A stretch of DNA of 24,961 bases from Mesostigma viride (taxonomy: Eukaryota; Streptophyta; Mesostigmatophyceae; Mesostigmatales; Mesostigmataceae), in assembly GCA_009746045.1 (NCBI GenBank), contig RPFO01001058.1, positions 1 through 24,961 of the forward strand, in the 5' to 3' direction. A program made the translations under genes and the position numbers. Shown in pieces: positions 10,601 through 18,216 of the stretch. The notes beneath the pieces are model-generated. The model was not told the DNA's origin. It saw only the letters and a program-made list of their open reading frames with translations, and did not search any database. The stretch's first letter is position 1. Each line of letters starts with the position of its first letter.

Positions 10601-11145
10601 TCCACTGCCACCAGCAGCTTCAAACCCCTGATTCTCTGAATATCTACCTGCACATGGCCTGGCTGCAAAATAGGAGTCCTGGCATGAGACTGCTTGGGCT
10701 TTCTAGCAACTAGCCTGCACTTGCAAGCTTGAGCAACCTGTTGGCAGATGGAGTACAACTCACTTCCTCCCAGCCGTCTAGCAACTTGCAAAGACTGAGC
10801 TGCATGGCCAAACATGGTATGCAACCTTGAGGCAATGTCATACAAGAGAGAAAACCTTTTATTGTCATTATTAGCACTCAAGGTATGTACAGATCCCTTA
10901 TGTACAGGAGGCACCAGGGTCGTGCCTGTCAGACTGTCTCCAGCCCTATCCTCATCCTGACCATCCTGTGCCAGTCCTGCACGGTCAGAATGCTTCTGAG
11001 ATCCACCTGGGTCCACATCACCAGGTCCTACCTCAGGCTCAGCACCGCCATGGCGGGCACGTTGGCGAGTAACCACTGCAGCTACAGCTGGCATACTCTC
11101 TGTGGTAACCAAGCTTGCCCCATCGTGTCCAATAGGCTCTTTCAC
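7651..11145 (-). CDS. pol: Copia-like Pol polyprotein: integrase, protease-like, RT, RNase H
   Basis: An intact frame of ~1164 codons, ending in TAA at 7651. It is open from 11184 (a TGA sits at 11185-11187), and the first in-frame ATG is at 11094 (MPAVAAV), so the start is uncertain. Residues below are counted from 11145. Zinc-binding HHCC-like segment ~105-148 (H109, H114, C134, C141/C143). Integrase core D168, D221, E251, with a C-terminal beta domain ~340-397 (PGKRGSWHDG, HRLSWSKIRP). A retropepsin-like segment ~498-577 has DTNAQ at 501-505 and VILGQNFL at 563-570. RT ~640-910 has LLDFKRAFL and HGDD (860-863) where copia normally has YVDD. RNase H ~1003-1140 has D1006, E1053, D1091 and D1134 in ADALTK. 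The protein would copy element RNA and integrate it. The protease position after integrase departs from the canonical copia order. Confidence 0.88.
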   Translation of the reverse strand: MKEPIGHDGASLVTTESMPAVAAVVTRQRARHGGAEPEVGPGDVDPGGSQKHSDRAGLAQDGQDEDRAGDSLTGTTLVPPVHKGSVHTLSANNDNKRFSLLYDIASRLHTMFGHAAQSLQVARRLGGSELYSICQQVAQACKCRLVARKPKQSHARTPILQPGHVQVDIQRIRGLKLLVAVDRYTKYKTLEILPDMEKPTLIAALKLTRSRYPGLELLQCDIQFECCENLPEFPELLITPRESHGQQGVVERAIQEIKTVLLVERIPRTSSAIVTSAWLRSVEDRLNLRTPMFFGDIAINPLMLHTRMLPADAEQAWKEKLEAKFLKLRQKDKGWSVLEPNVGQQVVVWKEPSFPGKRGSWHDGVVTRVEAAGHKCWVAIDGSQAVHRLSWSKIRPRGGNQGDLFQVPAGVQGGGDVELPDQGATAVSSPQGDPGPAPGVPSHTVVGQAGGQAAPPERPDTRPRGVRLSDIVQALQRAKKEPKVSKLVQLDEPEVAAMEIDTNAQVSVMGPQHTGELLVGEPSCPWVSDFSGRTHLRVLGEVTAPVMGVDVTFLVLEDYDGPVILGQNFLGNPGISIRATALRRDGWGMIPLENFRTTFPVRCRAKPVKGVKWDEGEVPPAASLVIPAVLHPSSIGITHRSLAAHSPLTYDQLVQEMSSPTLFEAWKLAFSKALEEWLQFECAAPTDRRPPASRKLALRFVLKRKVVDEVSVPHVRPVLNEYHGTGSLPGEELYTPGMLHDTWRILLCLYVGLLNRGAAMSSVLLDFKRAFLKSDPEVARRVWKQDEPYCVEVPAIWKLELHQQFLVILKGLEGLRSSPIIWRLTLQEALISECGLRVSSVDPCLLLAQWEGLPVYASLHGDDLHLLAPTTWLKKFIPVISGKFSLGKELWQEPNKPVVFCGMQATLFRRDGEWSIRLQAGGDYKQTIVKALPEKITQAAGPELRGMWAWFASICGPSLMVHSRMPDEVLEDEKPRVIARLVESTPDLILSGIDFAQPITLEIFVDSSMDARQVTKVRGRSAALFAFYQSRASLFSWYSRLQKRVCISSDVAECRAICEGIQSSLYIKELMLELASVTPWTLQMETLLLTDSMGMVQFVHKQLARSRDLDYLLLKELASLVDLKHIPGEENPADALTKLPHKAPAQYNVLRKLMNADCQVGLSV

Positions 11146-11240
11146 TAGAGCATGGGGCTGCCCCTCACTGCCGTCACTAGCAGCTCATTACACACCCCTG
11201 GGGGCACCCTCCAGGGTTCAGGGATGTGTGCAGGCTCAAG

Positions 11241-11963
11241 TCAATGATCAGCAGCCTTGCCCTTGCCCTTATCCTGGGATGGACCAGCCTTGTCCTTGCT
11301 GCCACCCTGAGCTGGCTTGCTCTGACCTTCCTGCCTCAGGTACGAGGGACACTCATTCCTGAAGTGACCCTTCCCCTGGCAGAAATAACATTCCACCTGA
11401 CTGATGTCCCGTGAGGTCCCACTGCTGGGCCCAGCCTTGGGAGGACCACCCACCCTCTTGAAGTCAAACTGGGACTGTGGATGTCCCGACTTCGGCGGGG
11501 TCCCCCGTCCAGCCCTTCTGTCACGCCCCCTCCTGGACCTTCCTCGACCCCTTGAAGAGGTCTCAGGCCCTCTCGAGGGCGCTGGGCCCCCGTGGCCCGA
11601 TCCCCTCATGGACTTAACCGTGGGTTCAGTGGCCTCCTCATCACCCTGACGAGGGCGCTTACCACCCACGTACTTGCCGCTGAAACACTCATACAACTGG
11701 TCCGTCATGGCTGCCCAGCCATGGACCTGTCGCATGTGGATGGTCACATTATCCATGGTGACCGGATCCAGCTGCAGCGACTTGAGAAAGTCGCCCATGG
11801 CCATCCGATCTGCGACGAAGAAGCCCTTGGCCATGGCGTCCTCCCTCAGCTTGACGAAGTCTTCAAAGGCGTGGACCACTAGCTGCCCCTTGATGGGCTT
11901 GTAGTCCAGGTATTCTTGCTTCAGGTGGGACCCATCTATGGTCCTCTTGTCACTCAGGAACAC
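11241..11963 (-). pseudogene. gag: Copia-like Gag, C-terminal part with CCHC zinc knuckle
   Basis: The frame continues the Gag begun at 12391 but is shifted. It contains the end of the UBN2-type capsid region (DKRTIDGSHLKQEYLDYKP, FLKSLQLDP, VHGWAAMTDQLYECFSGKYV), an Arg/Gly/Pro-rich nucleic-acid-binding stretch, and a zinc knuckle CYFCQGKGHFRNEC (C-X2-C-X4-H-X4-C). The tail is Lys/Gly-rich and ends in TGA at 11241. Gag forms the particle and packages element RNA. The pol frame opens 57 bases downstream in another frame, so Pol is not simply fused to Gag here. The frame break near 11965-11978 inactivates this copy unless it is a sequencing error. Confidence 0.8.
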
Positions 11964-12391
11964 CTGAGTCGCGTCATAAACGCCGCCCAGGTGTCCCCCG
12001 CCGCGTGTCGCTCCCGAACAAACTTGAACAGCCGCCTCGCCGACTGCCTTATGTAGGCACTAGACGCCAGGATGCGAAGCTTGTCACCGGTGTATATCTC
12101 CGTGTACAAGTTCATGTCCTCTAACATCCTCTCAGCATCCCGGGGCTGCCAATTGTCCTTGATGGACTGAAACTGGCCTAGCACCGCGTACCCCTCAGCC
12201 ACGGTCGGTCGCTTAGGCGCCGCTTGATCTGCGGCTGGCGCGTTCTGACCGCCCTGCGATCCTTGGCTCTGATTATCTGGCACCGCAGCCTGGTCTCCCA
12301 GCGCCTGGCCGTCCCCGCGTCCATCGCGTCCACCGCGTCCATCGCGTCCATCTCGTCCATCCAGCCCAGCGCCGCGCCGCGCAAAGCCCAT
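11954..12391 (-). pseudogene. gag: Copia-like Gag, N-terminal part (frameshifted)
   Basis: Starts at ATG 12391 (MGFARRG). It has a Gly/Asp/Arg repeat stretch encoded by a 9-bp minisatellite (12310-12362), then a capsid-like part (SIKDNWQPRDAERMLEDMNL, GDKLRILASSAYIRQSARRL, GDTWAAFM) resembling the N-terminus of copia Gag (UBN2 type). It stops early at 11954 through a one-base shift, after which the other frame carries on the same domain. A second ATG at 12426 in another frame (MDEELLTNKRALWAL) could be the original start if the 9-bp repeat region has gained or lost a base. Confidence 0.7.
12310..12362 (-). repeat. 9-bp minisatellite inside gag
   Basis: Five to six copies of GCGTCCATC/GCGTCCACC in tandem on the plus strand. 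On the coding strand it gives a DGR-DGR-GGR repeat, or MDAMDAVDAM in the neighbouring frame. Confidence 0.85.
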
Positions 12392-12521
12392 AAAGCCCGC
12401 TTGTTGGTCAATAGCTCCTCATCCATGATGGCCTCTGTTCAGATCTGCTACAGCCAGCCAAGTGGCCAAGCAGCAATTAAAGCAATATAAGCTACTGAAC
12501 AAGAAAGGAAAGTGCCAAGTG

Positions 12522-13445
12522 TTACCACTCAGGCAAGACCACCACGGCTGGCCCCAGGCGCGTCCTGGTTCTCCTTGTCGCTGTCGCTGTCGCGTCGCTG
12601 TCGCTCACCACAATCAGCTCTGGCACCCTGCTACCCGCTGCGCCGTCGTCGACCCGCTGTCGGCCCGCGATGACTGAATCGTCACCGTTGGTATAGTAGA
12701 CAGGTGACAACCCGTCGTTGGCACCCCGCGGATTGTATCTTGGCACCTCGTGGTCGCCAAGTGCCTCGTCGCCTAGCCCAGCGACGCCCCCTGCTCCCAC
12801 CTCAAGGTCACTATCGTACCAAGAGGGGCAAACTCTTCCCAACGCGTCACACGAACGCGAAGGGGGGGGCAGTTCCTGAAAAGGAACCCTTGCTCGCTCC
12901 GGAAACCTGCCGACTCTTGCCGCGCGCTGTCCTCCGGTGATCCGCTGTCGCCCCGACCTCTGCAAGCCGCCTGTGATGCTCCGCTCCGCGTCGTTCACGC
13001 CTAACTGGTCCCGCTGCAACACCCTCGTCGCCGATACGCCTGCGAAAGTACGTGGTACACCCGCAACCGCTGCTGTCGGCACAAACTCGTGTCGCACTGC
13101 GCCAGCTGCCTCCGCAACCTCTCCTCGCCTTGCCGCCAACTCCGTCCGCACCCGCTCAGCTACTGCTGTAATCACCGTCTGGATGCCGACCAAACCGTGA
13201 AGCTCCTGCTCGAGGTCGTCGATGCTCCGGTGCTCCGGAATGACGATGGTTTGGACGTGCCGCAGAATTCGCTCCCAATCTTCGACCTGGTCGTCGACGA
13301 ATTGCACGAAGCTGCGATTAACAGGCGGACGATCTGCAAGCAATAAAGATAGATCTCGAACGACACGACGCAATTCAGGCGAAATCGAACCCCCAGCAGA
13401 CTGCCGAAACCGGAAATCCTGCTGCCGTTGTTCTTCCTGCACCAT
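12522..13445 (-). CDS. Extra ORF upstream of copia-like gag, function unknown
   Basis: An open frame of 307 codons starting at ATG 13445 (MVQEEQRQQDF) and ending at 12522, in the same orientation as gag and 95 bases before the earliest gag ATG. I do not recognise a family. Residues ~1-115 look like a helical, charged domain (PELRRVVRDLSLLLADRP, FVQFVDDQVEDWERILRHVQ, DDLEQELHGLVGIQTVI, AERVRTELAARR). The rest is Arg/Gly/Pro/Asp-rich and disordered-looking, with an acidic SDSDATATATRRTRTR stretch near the end. It has no CCHC knuckle and no membrane segment. Position suggests a leader protein of the element, an extra N-terminal Gag part, or a captured host fragment. Absence of stops over 900 bp argues for recent coding function. 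Confidence 0.5.
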   Translation of the reverse strand: MVQEEQRQQDFRFRQSAGGSISPELRRVVRDLSLLLADRPPVNRSFVQFVDDQVEDWERILRHVQTIVIPEHRSIDDLEQELHGLVGIQTVITAVAERVRTELAARRGEVAEAAGAVRHEFVPTAAVAGVPRTFAGVSATRVLQRDQLGVNDAERSITGGLQRSGRQRITGGQRAARVGRFPERARVPFQELPPPSRSCDALGRVCPSWYDSDLEVGAGGVAGLGDEALGDHEVPRYNPRGANDGLSPVYYTNGDDSVIAGRQRVDDGAAGSRVPELIVVSDSDATATATRRTRTRLGPAVVVLPEW

Positions 13446-13814
13446 TCACCACCGGACGAGCTCCTTGCGTCGTCAACGCTGCACACCGCAACCAGCAACG
13501 ACCCTCCTGGCCGTTCCGCTGAGACTGGTTGTAATTTGAGTTAACGTTCTTAGCAAACGCAATGTGAAGGATATGGTTGCAATGCAGCAATGTGTGAATA
13601 TGGTTGGAAACGGAGCTTTGTTAAAATTGGATAATGTTACAGCGCTCACACACTTGAGGCTTGTACACGCGCTTGCCAAGTCAAGGCACAACACGTGAGG
13701 CGGGCTCGCAAGAGATGCCCAATTGGCACTGGCCTATTGTTTATATACTTGTGCACTGTGCTTGCTAGTCCTGAGCAGCCTAGGAGGCCTGCTCAGTAAT
13801 AACACCCCGGTACA
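13446..13814 (-). promoter_or_regulatory. 5' leader of copia-like element, hairpin and TATA-like motif
   Basis: Lies between the 5' terminal repeat and the extra ORF. It contains an inverted repeat CTGAGCAG...CTGCTCAG with a 10-nt loop (13771-13796), a TATATAAAC motif on the minus strand (13739-13748), and no ORF. I do not see a convincing tRNA primer-binding site next to the repeat: the element-strand sequence there starts TGTACCGGGGTG, not TGG. The role is inferred from position only. Confidence 0.35.
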
Positions 13815-14235
13815 GTATTCACTACCTGTACAGCGCCCAGTTCCTATACAGTAGGTCTGCCATACAGGCACAGTGACCACAGAGTACAGTCACCACAGTG
13901 ATTATTGCATCTGCACCTAGAAGTCCAGGACTAAGCCTGCGGTACCAACAGACCACAGGTTAAGGTTCCTATTTCCTGCGTACGACGTATTAATCCAATA
14001 CCGTCGTAGGTCAGCACCTAATTCCTGTCAGCCCAGGAATTACTGTCGACCCCATATGTCGTCGGCAAATATTCACGTCCGACTTAGAAGAACAGCCGGC
14101 TCGCGCTCGCGCGCGACCGGGAAGTCGGAACGCCATAACTTTCTTGATACTTGTCGGAATGAACTCGTTCCGGTGCCGCTGGAATCGCAGAGAAATGCCG
14201 AATCAGGATCACGCCAATGCGCTTGGCGTTAACTC
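13815..14235 (-). repeat. Right (5') terminal repeat of copia-like element
   Basis: This 421-bp direct repeat of 6483-6904 has about 99% identity by eye (differences: T/C in ATTGYATC, G/A in ACTARGCC, a missing A after GTAGGT, T/A in GAGWAATG). Its right edge abuts the BED-like coding remnant, so the element appears to have landed in that gene. Confidence 0.8.
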
Positions 14236-14411
14236 TACCCGCCTTTCTCTTCCTGGCCTTGTCATCCTTCTCCGCCTGCTCCCTCAACAGCTTGAGACGC
14301 AATGCCTTGGGCGGCTTCGAGCATGGGCACACTTTCGCATCGATCCTTGGCATACGTGCCGCCCATGATATGGCACCTTCCTCGGGTAGAAGAACCCTTG
14401 AAATGTGCCTT
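14236..14411 (-). pseudogene. hAT-like BED zinc-finger gene remnant, downstream part
   Basis: This short segment lies between the copia-like repeat and the gypsy element. On the minus strand it continues the reading frame interrupted by the gypsy insertion: it opens CAHFKG..STRGRCHIMGG, then in a neighbouring frame reads KVCPCSKPPKALRLKLL followed by a Lys/Asp/Arg-rich helix (AEKDDKARKRKAG). Together with the upstream part this resembles a BED-type finger (C-X2-C...H...C) followed by the charged linker of hAT transposases. The frame change and the copia repeat cutting it at 14235 mark it as dead. Confidence 0.45.
14407..14411. repeat. Target-site duplication of gypsy element, left copy
   Basis: GCCTT directly before TGTAAC matches GCCTT directly after GTTACA at 24273-24277. 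A 5-bp duplication is standard for Ty3/gypsy integration. Confidence 0.93.
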
Positions 14412-15113
14412 TGTAACGACTAAAAATGTTGTGTTAGCAACAGCCTCAGTTTCAACATTGATGTGAAAAGATCTTTATACCTGGGTTGGAGTCGCGACAG
14501 ATAACTTCACGTCCAGAGAAGCAATGAAGATGGATCTTCAACAGTGAAGGGAATGAGTCCCCACCCTTGTTAGACACAACAGACAATGTTATATCCAAGT
14601 CGACTATCTGTTGAAGTTATAGTTGACTTTTAGCGAGGGTTGTTTGATTGATGAAACAAGGAAACCCTTGAATTACACCATAGCTTAGCTTTCTTACACG
14701 CACACATGCTCAGCCGCCACAAACAGGATAAAAGTCATCGTGCACGCAGAGTCGGCTCAGTCCTAACCCGGAAGGACCAATCAAAAGTGAGAATCACTCA
14801 AGATAAGATCTTAGCTCCCGAATCCTCAACACAACACAAAGCCAGCACATACAGAATCTCCATGACCTGGAACCAGATCCACCAGATACAAAGGTATTAA
14901 AGAGAATCTATGACTGACTGAACAAAACCATGCAAAGTACCCTACGTGGATCAGGCCACGACCAATGAGGGTAGAACAATAAATTCTGCAGATCTCAGCA
15001 GGCCCAATATCCGTCAGACGTTGAAGCCTCCTAACTTCCCAAATAATTGTCCTAAAGAACTCATAATAAGATCACCAGTAGGAAAACTTTGGATGTAACA
15101 TTTGGTTGTTACA
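14412..15113 (-). repeat. Left (3') LTR of gypsy element
   Basis: 702 bp, matching 23572-24272. On the element strand it starts TGTAACAACCAAATGTTACA, so the terminal hexamer is mirrored by an inverted copy eight bases inside, and it ends TTAGTCGTTACA. Confidence 0.97.
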
Positions 15114-15125
15114 TATCTCCCCCTC
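15114..15125 (-). promoter_or_regulatory. Polypurine tract of gypsy element
   Basis: On the element strand GAGGGGGAGATA sits immediately upstream of the 3' LTR (TGTAAC). It is the expected plus-strand primer site. Confidence 0.85.
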
Positions 15126-15659
15126 AAGACAGGAACTCCCAGTTCCTAGAAGCCAAGAAGAATAAAACAACAACCTCCACAAAAACAACACAACAATAAA
15201 CAGGAAGTCCACCACCTCTTGGGACAAGCAAGTGGGGTTTTACATCCCCAAAGGGCCTCCTATCTCATTAGCATCTGATCATGGTCAACCCTGAATAAGA
15301 CAAATTCACCCACGTACTGATGAAATGTCATCAAGTGACTACACACACACAGGCAACCATGCCTGGATAATACATGTACAACTGCAAGACTGTCATGAAC
15401 CCAGAACTGTCATTACTGGAAATCTGGACTGGACATCAGAACTGGCCTCCTCCATTCTGGATCCCCACCTCACTCCACAGCCCCATCTCCAACCATCCTG
15501 GAAACCCTTCACAAAGTGAACCAATCCCCCTTCTTCGTGTCCCTCCCCCTCGTTCCAAACACTGGGAAATGCTCCACCATGGACACCAGATCTGGCCAGT
15601 TCCTGCTGACCTGAATAGCCATGCAGGTCTCAGCGGCCTTGCCCAACTCAGCTGAAAAC
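15126..15659 (-). other. 3' untranslated part of gypsy element
   Basis: About 530 bp between the last ORF and the PPT. Plus-strand frames at 15325-15655 are shadows without domains. I see no gene or RNA here. Confidence 0.6.
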
Positions 15660-16193
15660 CTACTGCACTGGGCAGGATAGGACAGAGTAACCATGCACAG
15701 CCTGTCGGAGGGGGTCGAAGACCCAGCCACTGGCAGTCTTATGGCGACATAGCCAGCTGCTATAGGCCCACCACAGCTGTAGAAAGGCCTTGATAGGCCC
15801 CCACCTGGCCCCCAAGATGGGTACCAGCACTCTCAAGGGCGTGAGCCTGGCCCTCAGCTCGTTAGGGAACTTTGGTAACTGCAGCCCCACGAAGACCGTG
15901 CTGTCCTTGTGTGGAAAACATGACATCACAGAGCAGCTGGACGACGGAGTCATGTCAAACTCTCCCTGCTTGACAGCTTGCTCGAGCAGCTCAGTATAGG
16001 TCTGGGAATAACCAACTGGCTTGAGCTCTGCAAAGGCGAGTCTCAGATCACTGGGCAGAGATGCCATCAAGTCCTGGCCCTCCACCGGCCTCATGTCAAA
16101 CGAAGGCCACGGGTACACTGCAAAGACGGTGTGCATAATATAAGCCACCATAGGTGAACCAATCTCACAAAGACTGGGGGGCAGACAGTCCAT
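15660..16193 (-). pseudogene. Extra ORF downstream of gypsy pol, second part
   Basis: 177 open codons in the frame entered by a one-base shift near 16165-16193, where the upstream half stops. It follows ORF part one in the same orientation and ends at 15660 before the 3' UTR. It has no recognised domain. Visible features are Trp/Leu-rich patches (AFLQLWWAYSSWLCR) and a PSDLRLAFAELKPVGYSQTY stretch. There is no signal peptide and no clear membrane anchor, so an Env protein is not supported. It could be a C-terminal half of an element-specific accessory protein. Confidence 0.4.
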
Positions 16194-16779
16194 GCAGGGC
16201 CAACTCTACCATACCCTCAGGTACTAGTTCACCCTCCTCCACCACTGTCTGGTCGAGGGCCTGCATGGCGGTGTACAAGGATTTACACCACTCGCACTGT
16301 TCGGGGACACATTTGCGATGGTCCAAGTACTGCTCCACCTGTTTTGTTGGGACAACGGACCTGGGCAAGTGTACCACCACCTTAGGGGGTGGAGGGGCCT
16401 CCGTAGAGGAGGGAACTGAGGTCACCATGGTGGGGATAGCCTCCTGAGCTACCTGGACCTCAGAGGCTGCAGGCACAGCAGAACCCCCAAGTGGAAGGTG
16501 CCCAGCCCTCAAATGTTCTGCCATCTGAGTAACCAAACCCTCCACATGAGCCAACCTTGATATAAGGGCCCCGTGACGCTGCTCGTGCCGCTGCTGATCA
16601 TGTACCATACGCTGGAACAGGTTGAGAAAATGGGCTTCCACGAACCCAGCGTCTTCCTGGAGCGAAGTACCTGTGGCTCTGGGGCCAGCGTAGTCGTGCT
16701 GAAAGACATACGTAGCCCTCACGTCCTCTTGGAGTTGGGCAGGTGGCCTGGGTGTCCCCTCAGAGTGGGAGTCTCCCAT
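16165..16779 (-). CDS. Extra ORF downstream of gypsy pol, first part
   Basis: Starts at ATG 16779 (MGDSHSEGTP), 49 bases after the chromodomain stop at 16828, and runs ~204 codons to 16165. The N-terminus is Pro/Gln-rich. A probable coiled coil follows (residues ~48-90: FLNLFQRMVHDQQRHEQRHG, ALISRLAHVEGLVTQMAEHL), then a Pro-rich linker (STEAPPPPKVVV), and a Cys/His patch (HRKCVPEQCEWCKSLYTAM, C-X4-C-X2-C). I do not recognise the family. The coiled coil plus cysteine cluster suggests a multimerising or nucleic-acid-binding accessory protein. The position matches where env or an additional ORF lies in some gypsy elements. Confidence 0.5.
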   Translation of the reverse strand: MGDSHSEGTPRPPAQLQEDVRATYVFQHDYAGPRATGTSLQEDAGFVEAHFLNLFQRMVHDQQRHEQRHGALISRLAHVEGLVTQMAEHLRAGHLPLGGSAVPAASEVQVAQEAIPTMVTSVPSSTEAPPPPKVVVHLPRSVVPTKQVEQYLDHRKCVPEQCEWCKSLYTAMQALDQTVVEEGELVPEGMVELALHGLSAPQSL

Positions 16780-16827
16780 GGCTGGCAACCACAGACACAC
16801 AGCACCAAAAAGAGGCGTTAGCAGTGC

Positions 16828-17196
16828 TCACTGGGAGCTATGAAGGGGAGCACTCCGCTCAGAGCCCATGACATACCACTCAGGCAAGGTGATCCCATGA
16901 CGCTGACAATAATCCAGTACAGCAGAGTGACTATTAGTGAGATCAGACAACCACAGCCACGTAGCAGTCACCTCTAGCTCTCCCTTCCAGTGTACCTTAA
17001 ACTGCAGCTGTTTAGTACGACCTTTCCCCTTCACCCTGTGAGCCAACAACCGCTCCACTTCATAGATCTTCTCCCCCTCTGAATCCAACTCATAAGGCAA
17101 GGGGGCAGACAATCTGCCTGGCAAGGTGTTACGCCTGTACAGCTTCAACTGTGCTAGGTGAAAAATGTTATTCCTGAGCTTCCAGTGAGAAGGCAC
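16828..17196 (-). pseudogene. pol: Gypsy integrase C-terminal chromodomain
   Basis: Same frame as the integrase but cut off from it by a TAG at 17203-17205. It begins with the end of the integrase C-terminal domain (PSHWKLRNNIFHLAQLKLYR) and carries a chromodomain at ~43-100 (IYEVERLLAHRV, LQFKVHWKG, ATWLWLSDL, LDYCQRHG). The aromatic positions Y, W and W fit the methyl-lysine cage pattern. In chromoviruses this module steers integration to marked chromatin. There is no ATG near the start of the fragment, so it would be made only by readthrough. It ends at 16828. Confidence 0.85.
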
Positions 17197-17202
17197 CTGG
17201 AC

Positions 17203-18216
17203 CTAAACCACGGTACCATAGTGAAAGGTGGCCAACACTGGGTAAGGACCCAACCAGAGTGGTTGCAGTTTCCTGCATTGCTCCTTCTCAGGCAGCACTC
17301 TGTTGGCTTCCAACAACACCAAGTCCCCGGGAGCTACAAAGGAATGACTGGCCACCGTCTGCTGCCAGGCGTTAGTCAGGTACTTGTCCTGTGTCCTCAA
17401 CAGCTGGGTAGCCACAATGCTGTGAGCCTCCTGGAAGGAAGCCAACAACTGCTGGACTGAACCAAGACGTCGCTGGAAAGGGCCTTCAGCGTCCCTGTCG
17501 GGCAGTTCCAAGTCGAATGGTGTCAAGGGACACTGGCCATTGCAGATCACGAAGGGGGACATCTGGTGAGGAGCCAGAGGAGAGTTGTTGATTGCAAACT
17601 CTATGAAAGGTAACTTCTTGTCCCAGTCCTTGTTGTCGTGGGTACAATAGTGCTTTTGACACTCCCTGACAATTCTGTTCATCCTCTCCACCGCCCCAGT
17701 ACTGGCACACCTGTATGCCACACCGAATGCCAGCTTAGTGTCTAGGATGTCAAAGAATGACTTCCAAAACCCTGACAGCCAAAGGGGGTCCTGATCAGTG
17801 ATGATCACTCTAGGCATGCCGTGCAGACGGTAGATCTCCTTCATAAACAAATCCACACACTGTGCAGCGGTGAGATGAGTATTGCAAGGAATCAAATGGC
17901 ACATTCTGGAAAGCCTGTCCATGACCACAAGGATCCTGTCATTGCCACCATCTGACATGGGTAGACCACAGATAAAATCCATAGTCACACTGATCCAAGG
18001 GCGCAGGGGAATGGGCATAGCCATGGGAAAGATGGGCGTGGCTTGGTTCCTGACCTTATTTCTCTGGCAAGAGTCACAGGAATCCACGTAGGCCTTAACA
18101 TCCTGATAAAGGCCAGGCCACCAAAACCTCTGCTGCACCTCATGAAGTAGCTTAGCATAACCAGGATGACACGCAGTCACATCGTCATGGAAACAATGTA
18201 ACACTAAGGCAGCCAT
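17203..18216 (-). pseudogene. pol: Gypsy integrase
   Basis: 337 codons. The apparent ATG at 18216 lies in the SINE-derived duplication, so it is not the original start; the genuine frame joins the RNase H linker across the insertion. The zinc-binding HHCC domain is HCFH/ACHPGY...CDSCQRNK. The catalytic core has D80 (VTMDFICGLP), D141 (IITDQDP) and E177 (GAVERMNR), with exactly 35 residues between the last two. The GPY motif (WLGPYPVL) is near the end. The frame ends in TAG just before the chromodomain. The enzyme would insert element cDNA into chromosomes. All three acidic residues are present. Confidence 0.92.
18195..18204. repeat. Target-site duplication of SINE-like insert, left copy
   Basis: AATGTAACAC here matches AATGTAACAC at 18608-18617 on the other side of the insert. 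Confidence 0.85.

Larger units (their letters stand above)
6483..14235 (-). mobile_element. Ty1/copia-like LTR retrotransposon
   Basis: A minus-strand element of about 7.75 kb. It is bounded by ~422-bp direct repeats, with a polypurine tract next to the left repeat. Inside, in transcription order, are an extra ORF, gag with a CCHC knuckle, and a pol with integrase, a retropepsin-like segment, RT and RNase H. RT and RNase H match the copia pattern (DFKRAFL, GLEGLRSSPIIW, SSVDPCLL, ADALTK). The repeats differ at four positions by eye, suggesting a fairly recent insertion. I see no clean target-site duplication, and the flanks differ in character (GTAAC palindromes on the left, BED-like coding sequence on the right), so a rearrangement at one end is possible. 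Confidence 0.8.

Noticed and set aside
14706-14900. Plus-strand frame in the gypsy LTR, repeated at 23783-24025
   Set aside because: It is inside both LTR copies, opposite to the element's transcript, and has no domain; it is a by-product of LTR duplication.
15660-16193. Env-like glycoprotein for the last gypsy ORF
   Set aside because: There is no signal peptide, no clear transmembrane anchor and no cleavage site; position alone is not enough.
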